Below are positions 48,201 through 60,130 of a stretch of DNA of 64,000 nt, piece by piece; the first letter of the stretch is position 1, and each line of letters starts with the position of its first letter. The notes below the pieces were generated by a model. It searched no databases. It had not been told where the DNA came from and worked only from the letters and a program-made list of their open reading frames with translations. Source of the stretch: Lanius collurio (Eukaryota > Chordata > Aves > Passeriformes > Laniidae); assembly GCA_020086605.1 (NCBI GenBank), contig JACBWW010000015.1:5522943-5586942 (forward strand). Reading direction: 5' to 3'. Position numbers and translations under genes: made by a program.

Positions 48201-51200
48201 AGCTCTCATTTCATAAAGCGATAAATATATACAATTATTTAATACAGAATGGATTGCTAAAAATGGTGTGCTTTTAACACCTAAGATTGTGTGGGAAGAG
48301 AAGTTCTGGAGTGAAAACAAAATCTAATACCTAGGAAGTAGTCTGGAAAGAATACTGTTCTTTCCAAACATACAAAGGTTAAAAAGAAAGTAGTATTGAC
48401 CCTTAGTAGTCCAATTTGCATTACGAGAAAGATTAAAAATAAACAGATTAAAGGAATTTTATGATTGGCTTATTCACTATTCTCTTTTTACACTTATTCT
48501 AGTCTGCTTTGGTTTCCATAGCTACTAGTTTAATCATGATGCACAGAGCTATTTCTAATTACAGTATATGCCAGCATAAAATTAATTCTTTGAGTATCTC
48601 AAGCAAAAAAACAGCTTGCAGCTTGTTCTTTGACATTTTATTATAACAAATCCTGAAGTAGCACACTAGCACATCATATTTAGGCCGTTCAATTTTATAA
48701 AAAAAAAAAAGTCTTTAAATATATATCTGCTTAGATCTGTGTCAAAGGAGACAGGTTACAGAAGGACTGTACCCAAGCCTGATACATTAATTTCAAATTA
48801 CATAGCACTTGTAAATGATCAGTGGCTAATATAGAAAAGACCTGTCATACTGAACATTCAATGCAATCTAGTTCTGTCCTCTGCCTTTTATCAATGTTAA
48901 GTTTTTGTGACATCTTTAAAATCTTCTTAGGCAATTACATGTTTTTTCCTCCCAAAAAAAAAAAAGAGAATGAGTTAGGTATATCTTGTCTTGAAGAACT
49001 TGCAAGGACTCAGGTCCTACAACTGAGTATAAGTGAACCAGACACAGAGTTCCATGAGAAGTTATTCAAGTGGAGTGATTGCAGGCTAGGTCACAAATGA
49101 AAAAAAGGCTGATTTTTTCAAGAAAACTAAATGCTAAGCATGAACAGTAGAGAAATTGGTGGGACTCGATGATCAGTGCTGTCAAAAACCATGCCAAAAC
49201 TTGCAGATATTAATTTTCTAAGTGAAGTAATCATTTGTCTCATTATTTTGCCTTATTATAGTACAATCTTCTCTTATATGAAATAATATTCCTGTTTTAT
49301 TTCCCTATTCAACCGTCATCCATCTCTGAAGCCGTGACTATAGTAATATATTATCTTTCCAAATGTATTTCTGCAGAGTAAGGTAGAAAGAACAGAATCA
49401 GAACTTTTTGTGTTGTGATTGATGTCTGACAATAATAGCATGTTTAATTAAAATGTTTTCCCCATCTTTTTGACTATTAATAATCTGTGTTGTCAGGAAT
49501 CAAAAATAGCCTTTCCTTAAATGTTTAGGATAAAGGTAGAATTTTGCAGACTTGTAGAGATTTGAACTGGAGTTAAAATGAAAATTTTCTTGAAATGCAG
49601 AATTTGAAATATAAATAAGCAAAACTATTTGATGATATACAGGTCATGCATTTATCAAACTTGGAGTGGAGTGGGAAATACAGTCTTCAAGTCTTCCTGT
49701 TTGCTATGTAATGAGTGTTCTGACAGTTCACTCCTTGTAATTGTTTCATTTACTCACCTAAATGGTGAAATTCTGAATTAAGATATATGGTGCATACAAA
49801 GAGCTAATTTAAGTAATTGTAAAATTACTGAGATAATTATCATTCAAACTGGTGTACAGTTGATTTGTTGAATTCACTTAATAGATACACTCTTTTTACT
49901 TTTGTTTCTGGCTAGAGACTACTGTAAATTTTTCTTCTGAGTTTCTTCTAATTAACCAAAAGGAATGGATCTCTCTTAGGGGTGAACTTCTGCTTCCTAT
50001 GTAAAAAAACATATCCATATAGATTCTTTAAAACCTGAATTGCTAAACAATGAAAGTTTTTGATAGTAATCTTCCATTTGAATTCAGTAAAAGTCTTTCT
50101 CCGAGCAAAGAATGTGAATTGGGATCTGAACACATCTAAAACACTAAAAAGCTGGCAGAGATATTTTCCTGAGAAACTCTAGCTTTCTCACATTCTGAGA
50201 ATCTACTTTTTCACATGCAGCCTAAAGAAAACAGAGGTCTTTCTATCTCCCACTTGCACTGGTTTTTCACAGTATTGTTTGGGGACACTGAGCAATGTTT
50301 TGAGTATGGGTGTCTTGCTGTTCAGCCTATCACCATTGAGAGGTGGTGGATGAATAGGCCAATCATGTAATTTCCTTACTGCGAAGCACACTATAAGAAA
50401 GAAACTTTCCATTAAATGGGGGTCTTAGCTTTGCTCTGACCAGCATCTGACCTGCCTTTGTGTTGTCTTTCTCACCATCCCTGGGGAATTTACAGTGACA
50501 CTAGAATTTTAAATTTCTAAAATGATGCACTGACTTTCCTTGATTTATGAGTATTAAGAATGTTTAATTAGTTGGAAAAGCTTATGTGCATCTTTCCCTT
50601 CAACAGAATTTGCATGATGGAATACAATAACTGGTGTCTCCCCCATTTGCTTCTTCCATAAACATCCTTCCTATATTGTACAGGGAACTGTCTTTTTATA
50701 TAATGTACATTGTATACTAGTATTTCTTCAAAAACTTTGCCAAGCTTTATTGACTCAGTCCTTTCTAGACAAGTTTTCACATGTACATCAAAAGATGCTG
50801 CACTAATTGTAAGATAAATCATTAGTGTCTCATCACTTGAAAAAATATCTATAGACTGAGCATTTAAATTAGGTGTTTTTAATGTTGAATCCATCTTACT
50901 TCATCTTTAGCCTTCATCTCCAAACTTTCCAAGTTTTCTTATGTAGAATTTTACCTGCTTGAGATGGCTGGCCTACTAGATTTTAAAGATATTTTTTAAC
51001 ATTTGATGTACGTGCTTTTTTCAGGTACATTATTTCTGGACTTGGATTGCAACAAATTAGAAAAAGCTTTTGACTGAAAAATGTAAAACTATTTCACTTT
51101 CTCATCTGTAAAGTATTTCTTTTTGAAGGTGAAATATTAGTGTAGTTAAAATACTGTTCTGTAAGGATTGTGTAAAAAATTGCCATTTCCACCAGTACTG

Positions 51201-53284
51201 GTAGAGCTACTACTTTAAATTGACTTGGCAAAAAAAGAAAAAAAAAAATAAAAGGAACCAAACCAGTCAACCAACCAACCAACCAACTAACCAACTCCAA
51301 TAAATAATAAAAGTAAACCTATTAAGTCTGATGCAGAATTCTTGGAATGTTTCTTTTTATGCTCTCCTAGCTGCTGGGCATTCTCATCCTGTTGTGATTA
51401 AAAAGCGCTGTTGAAGTTAATTAGAAAGAGTAATCAATAGAAGTTGTCTTATAGCACAGCTCATTCAAGCAAAATCCAATCTAAAAACTCTCACAATTCA
51501 TGTTATTCTCATATATTCCCATGAATACTGTTTTAAAGTTGATAGGCATATATTTATTCCAGAAATTATGGATAATATATAATGTATATTTATATGGATA
51601 ATATACAATATATGAATAATAATATGCTGTACTGATAAAAAGAAATTGTTTCTCTCACTGGAATTAAATGTGAAATTCCTTGTAGAGTTTCCAAAAGGAT
51701 TGTGGATGCTTGCTTCAAAATGTATTGACATATTCCAGTACATTGGTTTCTTATTCGAGCAGAGTGGTTGGCCATCATTTATTATTGGCAGATGGAATTG
51801 ATATCTTTATGTTACAGATTATAATCAACTCAAACCTTGTTCTGTCCTGATTCTTCAATCCTAATGGATACAGCACAAAGCAGTCCTTGCATCCATTTAT
51901 TTTAAAAGTCTTGACAATTTACTTTTTTATTTCCCCATTTGAATGGTCTTGTAGCTATCCTAGTGTGTTTAAATAACAAAAAAAATTGCTAAATATTTCT
52001 CTGGTGAACTGATGAGGGAGAAAAATATTATAGAAGAGACACAAAACCCAATGGATCATATGATAATCTATTTTCATTTTTCCTCATATTTAGTGGTAGA
52101 GGAAGTGTGAATTGATCCCGGAAAATTAAAGAAGTTAATGTTAGCCAGTTCATAGTTAAAATAATTTAAACCAACTTGTTGTTGAATGGTAGTTGAATCC
52201 AATGAACCTTGTTAGATGCACGATGGCAGTCTCTAGGCAGGCTGCTTCCCAGTGGGCACACACGTACACAGGCACAAGCACACATATGGCAGGGACAGCC
52301 AGCCACTGCAGACACCTGCAAAAACACCCAGAGCAGTCAGAAACATGAACAAGATAAGCCACACAAACCTAATGGCCAGTAGCTTGCTTACAGGTGTCAG
52401 GTCTCTTTTATTCCCTGACTTCTCTCCATTTTGCTGGTCTTGTTTCTTGTTGATTCATCTTTATCCCAGCTCACCTCCATCCTTGTCTTCCCCAAATTAA
52501 CAATTTTTATGTAATTACTTGTACCCAATGGGTCGCCATTTTACCACTGGCTTTACACTCTCTATTTGATGAAATCAGACCATTTTTTTCATCTAACTGG
52601 GCAAACTATTCATATTTCTTTGTCTAAAATGGTGTGGTTGTTATTGTTGCTAGCTGGAGGAAATAGGCAGTTGCCTCAACAATGGAAGCAAACTTTGGTA
52701 ACAACAGGATTGTTCACATTATAATTCATGTTTTATCAGCCTTTTAAGTGAAACATTGGTTAAAAAATTTATTCTAAAATGCTTTAAAAATATTCTGTGT
52801 GACTCATTTAGAGTTTGGGGCATTGTTCTCAATATATACTACAGCAGTATGATTTTTTTTATATCTATTGGCTTTGAAATACAGTGTATACTTAATAAGC
52901 AGAGAAATTTACTGTTTAAAAAGCATGAAATGCAGATGTTTAGAATTATGCAAAGTGCTTATTTTGACTCAATGAGTGTTCCAATGGGTGATGATGCAGA
53001 CGTTTAAATTTCATAAATGATTGCTTTTCAGAATCACGGTTAATGGAACTGAAAAAATTTCAGTATTTCTCGATTTTAGCCTTGAGCAGTACACAACATC
53101 TAGTTTGAGATGCAGTTATGAAAAGAGTTCTATGAGGAGTTATATCTATGTTAATAGTAACACATTTAAATTCAAAATCTTTGCAGGAGTAATCCATCCA
53201 TTCAGTTTAGTAGCGGTTATGTAGGGATTAAATTTTTAAAGTGGGAGTTAGAAGGGCCCAATAAATAGTTAATATGCTTGTAGA
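48201..53284. other. spacer or intron, no gene recognised
   Basis: Five kilobases of AT-rich sequence with an AACC microsatellite near 51266-51297 and AT-rich runs near 51560-51625. Short ORFs (for example 48822-49100 plus) have no recognised domain. Confidence 0.4.
51266..51297. repeat. AACC/CCAA tetranucleotide microsatellite
   Basis: About eight units of CAAC/CAAT-like tetramers with two interruptions (CCAACTAACCAACTCC), next to an A-rich tract. Confidence 0.75.
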
Positions 53285-53456
53285 TAGCGGGGAACTTTTT
53301 TAGAACATGAGGAGCGTGTTCCCTGGGAAAGTGCATCTGAAGATGCTGGGGTCCATCAGTGCTGGTCAGTTTTTAAGGACCACTTTCTAAAGGACCTGGC
53401 AATTCCAAACTGTCAGAAGCAGGTGATGCAGAAGGCTAGCTTTGCTGACCAGGACT
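53285..53456 (+). mobile_element. CR1 LINE, 5' piece of an interrupted copy
   Basis: It reads as the CR1 ORF2 linker between endonuclease and reverse transcriptase (EHEERVPWESASEDAG, then HQCWSVFKDHF). The sequence resumes in the right order after the LTR-like insertion, at 54182. Confidence 0.75.
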
Positions 53457-54181
53457 TGATTTACCAAAATATGGATATTGATCTAATATTGATCCAACTG
53501 AGATGGATAAAAACTTTCTAACCATACAGAGTTAGAAAGTGTTTAATGGCACCGGACAGCTGCGTGGAATAGCTTCCAAATACGCAGTGCCAAAGTACAA
53601 ACGAATACAAAGTCCATTTATCTACAAAAGTTATGAATAATCAAAATACAAATACATATTCAGATCAATAACACCTCCTATTCCCTGCTTCGTATGGTAA
53701 TCAGCTTTAATCACATTGGGCATATGTGGTATTGTCTCTAAATTGAGTCAGTGGTCATTTTATTTGGGGAGTGATCCCAGGGGATGAGGTAAATGTAGTC
53801 TTCTTCGATTTGACCTTTCCACCCATTTGGTTTTTGACAATACAAACTATCTTTGGTGACCTTCCAGTTCTTCCTTACGTGACTTTTGAATTGGTTCTCA
53901 GCTAGGGAGGAAATTAGTAATTGTCCTTGTTCCATAGATATACTTATCAATGTTTCTGCTTCCCATTCTGAGCTCAGCTAAGCAAACATAAAAGTAATGG
54001 GTAATGCGTTATTTGGTAATCAATTACTCTCATCTTGAAAACTCATTTCAGGTCCAGCTCTTTCTTAACTAATTATTTTAATTAATTCTTGCCTGGCCCA
54101 AACTAACTCTTATTTTAACTAATTTCAACACAGCTAACCTATAACTAAAATCTTTAAGTTTCTTTTAAAACCTGTGTTTCA
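53457..54181 (-). mobile_element. LTR-like insertion nested in a CR1 copy, about 725 bp
   Basis: It starts TGATTTACC and ends CCTGTGTTTCA on the plus strand. Read on the minus strand, a CATTAAA signal followed by CACTTTCTAACTC near 53525-53555 suggests an LTR of an endogenous retrovirus. The flanks GGACT and GAATC are where CR1 codons repeat across the junction (GAC/AAT), consistent with a decayed 5-bp duplication. No retroviral genes were seen. Confidence 0.6.
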
Positions 54182-56108
54182 GAATCTTCTTTTGGAGATT
54201 AGGCAAAAAAGGAAAGTATATGGCCAGTGGAAGCAAATTCAGGCGACATGTAAGACACACAAAGATGCTGCTTGGCAGTCTAGGGAGAAAATTTGTGTGG
54301 CCACAGCTCAACTGGAGTTGAAGCTGCTGAGAACTATAGGGGATAATAAAAAGATTTTTAAAATGTATTAATGTCAAAAGGCAGTGCAGAAATTACATCA
54401 ACCCATCACAGGATGAGGATGGTCACCTCAGAGTCAGGGACATTGACAAGACCAAGGTGTTTAATGCTTTCTTTGCATCTGTCTTTAGCATCATTCCTGG
54501 GCTATGGGGGTCCCAGCATCCTGAGCAGGAAGACCATGGATGTGAGAGTGGTAAACTCACAGTTGACCCTGAACTTGTGTGGCATTTGCTGCTCCAGCTG
54601 GATCCTTGTAGAGCTATGGGGCCTGATGGGATTCATCTGAAAATACTCAAACAGCTGGCTAATGTAATCACAAGACCTCTGTAGATGATTTTTGAGTGTT
54701 CTTGGGAATCTGGAGAGGTCCCAGTTGACTGGAAGCTGGAGAAAGTTGTCCCAGTTTTCAAGAAGGGCAAGAAAAATGACCCTGAAAATTTCAGGTCTGT
54801 CAGTCTCATTTCGGTGACTGGTAAAATTATGGAGAAGATTCTTCTGGGAGGTATTGGAAATCACCTGAAAGACAACACAGTCATTGGTCACAGACAACAC
54901 AGCTTCATGAAAGTCCTGTTTGTCACACCTAATTTCCTTTTATGACGCTGTAACTCATCCAGCTGATGAAAGGAGGCCAGCTGATGTGATCTTTTGGGAT
55001 TTCTCTAAAGCTTTCTGTATTGTCTATTAGTATCCCTCTGAACAAAATTATTCAGCTGGATAAACACATCATGTGATGGGTGGTGAGTAACTGTCTCATG
55101 GGTTGGGCGCAAAGGGGAGTTACTGTGAATGGGATAACATCAGGTCAGTGACGAGTTTCTGCAGGGCTCAAATGTAGGGCCTGGGCTCCTCAACATTTTC
55201 CTAAACAAATTGGATGCAAGACTTGAAGGAAAACTAAGTAAATTTGCAGATGATAGTAAATTTGGAGGTCATGTTGTCTCCCTTGGAGGCAGGGAGGCCC
55301 TGAAGAGGGACCTAGATAAAATAGAGGTCTGAAAAATCACCATTCATATGAAGTTTAACAAGGGCAAGAGCTGGATTCTGCACCTGGGAAGGGGCAACCC
55401 TGGATGTACAGATAGACTAGAGAGCACGAGGCTGGACAGCAGCACTGCAAAAAGAGATCTGGGGGTCCTGATCAATGGCAAGTTAAATCTATGCCCTGGC
55501 AACCAGGAGGGCCAACCATGTCCTGGTCATCAGGCACAGCATCACCAGCTGGGCAAGGGAGGGGATTGTCCCACTCTGCAATGGGACAGCCTTACCTCAA
55601 GTCCTGCGTGCAGTTTTAGGTGCCGCGATATAAGAAAAATATTAGAGAGTGTCCAAAGGAGGGCAATAAAAATGGTGAAAGGCCTTGAGGGGTGACATAA
55701 AGAGGAGTGGCTGAGGTCACTTGGTCTGTTCAGCCTGGAGAGGAGGAGACTGAGGGGAGGCCTCATGGTGATCTATAGCTTTCTCATGATGGGAAGCAAC
55801 GAGGAGGTTCTCATCTCTTCTTCCTGGTGATCAGTGACAGCACCCTAAGGCATGGTATGAACATGTGTCAGGGAAGGTTTAGACTGGGTAATAGAAAAGT
55901 TTTTTCACCCAGGTTGTGGTCAGGCACTGGAACAGGCTCTCCAGGGCAGTGATCAGAGCATCAGACTTGACAGAGACTGAGAAGTGTTTAGACATTATCA
56001 GGCACATAATGGTGTTCTTAGCGCTGTACTCTGCAAGGTCAGGAGCTGGACTTTGATGATCCTTGTGGGTCCCTTCCAGCTCAGGATATTGTATGATATA
56101 ATAAGACA
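54182..56108 (+). mobile_element. CR1 LINE, reverse-transcriptase part and 3' end
   Basis: It begins in the linker (LLLEIRQKRKVYGQWKQ) and continues through the reverse-transcriptase domain: VPVDWKLEKVVPVFKKGKK, then NFRSVSLISVTGKIMEKIL near 54730-54850, a degraded FADDS-like catalytic segment near 55236-55255 (TTTGCAGATGATAGTAAATT) and the HLGRGNP segment near 55380. The 3' UTR ends with GGTCCCTTCCAGCTCAGGAT. Multiple stops and frameshifts make it inactive. It is the most complete CR1 reverse transcriptase in the window. Confidence 0.9.
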
Positions 56109-59100
56109 CAGCCATAGCACACAAAGCAAAATCATTGTGGTCATTGGTTACTCCATTGTTACATAAACTACAGGAGCAAATTCCACTCAATGAGGAACAA
56201 ACCTAAAGCATTGCCTCAAATAATGTCTATTAGGTCATTACTAAGGAAGATACTAATCAATTGCCACAATCATAGAATTAGTCTGAGACTGCTGAAACCT
56301 AAAATTGTCTAATTGGTAACAGTGATGTTTAATTTACAAAGGAAGCCAGCCTTGGTGGTGCTAGGTAAGTGGCAAATACCAAAGAAATGTTTTGTGTTTT
56401 GTTGTTTTGGATTTTTTTTTAAAGGAGACAAGAGGGCTCCCAGAAATTTTTAGAGTGCTACAGATTAAATTTGTTTGAAAATTCATGCTACATTGAGGTA
56501 TATTCTTTATTTTACTTCTAAGGTGTCTATTAATGAACCTTTTCTTGGAAGGTGAATATTGGCTATTAAAATGTACTGGTTTGATACTCTAGGACTATTT
56601 CAAGTGGGTTTGTGTTTTAGTATATTGATTGAATTTTGACTAAGCTTTTCAATCCAAGGGTGAAAAGGTACTTTAAAGATTGAAAGATCCTATAAAGGTT
56701 TGGCTGTCAAAGGATATGCTTACTTTTCCATAGAATGTGCCCACTTACTTCTAGTTATTCATATTTTGTGTAGTTCCCAGCATGTGTATCTTTATAGTCC
56801 TTCATAAGGTTCCTTATAGCCTGTATAATGAGCTTAGTAGAAGTTGTGAAAGAGTACTGAAATCTATAAGGAAGAAAATTAATTGCTCATTTTGGTTCTT
56901 AAATATCTGAAGTAGCAAAAGGAGATTGAGATTTAAAACTGTCATTTTACTATCCACTGGATTGTAAGGGAAATGTAAAGAAAATAACTTTGAATTATCT
57001 TGGTCGTGGAAAGTGAGAGAGGATCATTGAGTACAGGGCGTCTAAAAGCGTGGCAGCTGAGACACTGATCTTGGGAAAAAGTGAGAACACAGAGCTCAAA
57101 ATACAGTCTGAGTAGTTGATAGAGTTTGGGATGTGAGTAAAGTGTCTGTTTTTTTCTGAACATCAGCTGGAAGGAATGAGGAATGTCCCAACAATGAATG
57201 CTACAATTTGGTGATGAGGATGCATCATTAAAGCTGTATTTGGATTGCCTCAGGCAGAAAAGGAAAATGAATTAGCATCTTCCATTTCACAGGTAAGAGT
57301 TAGATTGCACTGTGGTGTAAATTATGTTTGCTTTTTTCTCCATCTGCGTTTTACAATAGAATATTTATTTCCTAATTATTAAAAGAGAAGCAGCTGACAG
57401 TTACCTTCCTTCTGATACCTACTTTACTGAAGGTATGCCAGAAAAGGGATAGATTTGTATATATTCTGCATTTCTTAGTCTTCCAATTGGTTATTCCTAG
57501 ACATCCTTCTGATTAGTGAACATGATATTATTTATGCCCTTTAAAATATAAAGCTTTGTTCCTGGAGTCCTGTCATAGGATCCTAACTTTCAGACATGTG
57601 ACCAAGCAGATAAAATTAAGGAAACTTGTAGATGCCCAAATATTTTCTCATATCAAATTCTTATCAAAATATTGAAAATATCTGAAATCATATGTGAAAA
57701 TTTAACTGCACACTGATCTCAAATCAGCAAGAAGCAGGAGACATGGGAGTTACTTTTGTAAATAATTTTTTCTTATTCTAGTCCTGTTCTCTGGGAAAGT
57801 ATTCAAGCCTCAAAGAAAGAACTATTTAATAAGAATCCTTGCAATTGCCAGTGAGCACGCACACTTCCATGAAATAACTAGGGCAATTTTTCAATTTATT
57901 AATATTTTTTAAAAAATATATTGTTTTCATCAGATCTTTTTAGATATTATGATATTATATTATAATATGATATTGATCAATCATCAGCTATTAATCCATA
58001 ATATCCATCAGATCTAGATAGATGAAATGTATTGGAATCTCATCCAATGTTAGTGATTTTAATTGCTGTCATGTCCCTTGTTTGGACTGAAAAATGTGTA
58101 AGTTGCTTGTGAGTCATTTCTGCACAGAGCATACAGGGACCATCACGCTGAACACATCCCCAGTCATGTGACTGAAAAGTCTGATGCATGATTTATCTTG
58201 AATCATTTTTCTGGAACAAACAAGATATATTTGCAACAGCCAGAAGCATAGCAAACCTCACTGGTTTTCTAAACAGACATTGCAGTAAGCTCTTTAAAAT
58301 AGTAGAAAAGTTAAAGCTTAACTTAGCTTGTGCCAAGAGATTTAGACTGCATTCCCAGTCCTCTTTCCTGTCTTTTTACTTTATATGCAGGAACAACTTA
58401 GCATCCTTGCTTGTTTCACACAGATTTTCTTCGCTGGATATGTCTGTGCTTCTGACTGCAAAATCCAGATATTGTTTATGTATTAGGTAATCTGTGAGTG
58501 TGAACCACAAAAGATGCAAAATCATTGCAATCTTACGGTAAAAAGCCCCCTTGAGTTAGTGAGGTGTTTTTTGTTTCCCAGACCTCCGGAGAAAAGCATG
58601 TCCTCATCTTTGCTGTAGGCAAGTTCTGGATTGTTCCCTGGCTTAACCTGAGATCGTGTCCAGAGGGTGTAATTCTGACATGCCTTAGGAAAGGAGTTTA
58701 GGTATTTAAATGGGAGAATATTCTGTAGATATTACTATAAATATGTGACATTAAAATAGGCTGTAGTAACAGTTTTCAGGTGACTTTAGAAATTTTTGTA
58801 AAGATACTTTTTTTTTTTCATTTTATTTAAAGACTAACAAAATTTTTATATGCTTAAATGCTTGGTTCTTTAAATAGAGCTTTTTGAAAATTAATATTCC
58901 TCTCACTAGAACAGTGTTGCAAACAGAAAGCAGTCATACTGCCAAGTGACAGTGAATGCAACAGTTGCTTTTGGAACTGAATAGAGTTCTTTTGATGTAG
59001 TTTATACTGTGAAACATTTAAAAATGTTATGTACTTTTCCACACTATATAAGTAGTAGTGAGAGTATGTCAAAATATACAGCTTTAAAATAAGTGGTGTG

Positions 59101-59902
59101 TTTACTTGCAGATTTTACTTTGTATGCCCCAGAGTGCAAAGATTACTTTTTTTCCCCTCACGAAATTCAGTAAGTGTTGAATTGGAATTGTATTTGTAAT
59201 AGAAAATTTATTTCAGAAACTACTTGGCTCAAAAGAATAAGCATGGTAATTTTAACTAGTCACAGTCAGCTAAGCTTATTCCAAAAGTGAAATAGCAATT
59301 TTTGTTTATTACGGTACTATTTGCTACCTTCCAGGAAAACTAAAATAATTTTGTTCCTTCCTATTTTGAAATTACCACTACCATTGCATTCTGAATCCTA
59401 AGAAAATCTACAAAGATTTACTCTAAGATTCATTCATCTGCTATTTGAAAATACTGATATATATTTCTGCTCTTTTAAGGAAGGATGATGAAATGGTTTT
59501 ATCATGTGCTGATTCATGCTGTGGTATCTGTATGCATGTATGCTATGGCTTTGTCTGTACTGAACTGTATTTGATTGGAAACATGCAACAGCTTATTTGC
59601 TTTTTATAAATATAGCTGGAAAAATTCTTTGGAGCAGGTAGTCTGAGAGAGATACTAGCAGTTGTTTATTCTTCTTTTTTTTGTGTATGTGTGAATTGCA
59701 AGATTGTTATGCTTGGTATTTATATCTGATCCCCACTGGCAAAATATTTTATTTAAATGTTAAATTTGCTACAGTATTTCTTTGCATCTCTGCATTGCCT
59801 ATAGAACTTTTAGCAGCAGAATGCTGCACGTTCAGATATTTTTATTTCCCTCTCCAATGGATATCTGAAAGAAAAAAGGATTCAACAGCAGTCATATGTT
59901 CA
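56109..59902. other. spacer or intron, no gene recognised
   Basis: AT-rich. It contains a short AT palindrome (ATATTATA-T-TATAATAT, 57952-57968). No exon was recognised. Confidence 0.4.
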
Positions 59903-60130
59903 GTATCAGTCCTGTTTAATATTTTTATCAAGGATCTGCACAAGGGAATTAAGTGCACCCTCATTAAGTTTGCATGTTGGATCAATGTTGTACAAGGTTC
60001 AACAAGGCCAGGTGCTGGGTCTTGCACATGGATTACAACAACCCCCTGCAGCACTACAGGTTTGGGAATGAGTGGCTGGAAAGCTGTCTGGCAGAGAAGG
60101 ACCCGGCAGTGTTGGTCAATGAGAGCAGAA
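59903..60130 (+). mobile_element. CR1 LINE fragment with internal deletion
   Basis: CCTGTTTAATATTTTTATCA, then GGATCTGCACAAGGGAATTA, then ACAACCCCCTGCAGCACTAC and GAGTGGCTGGAAAGCTGTCT. This is the late reverse-transcriptase region of CR1, with the piece normally between these parts shortened. Confidence 0.75.
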
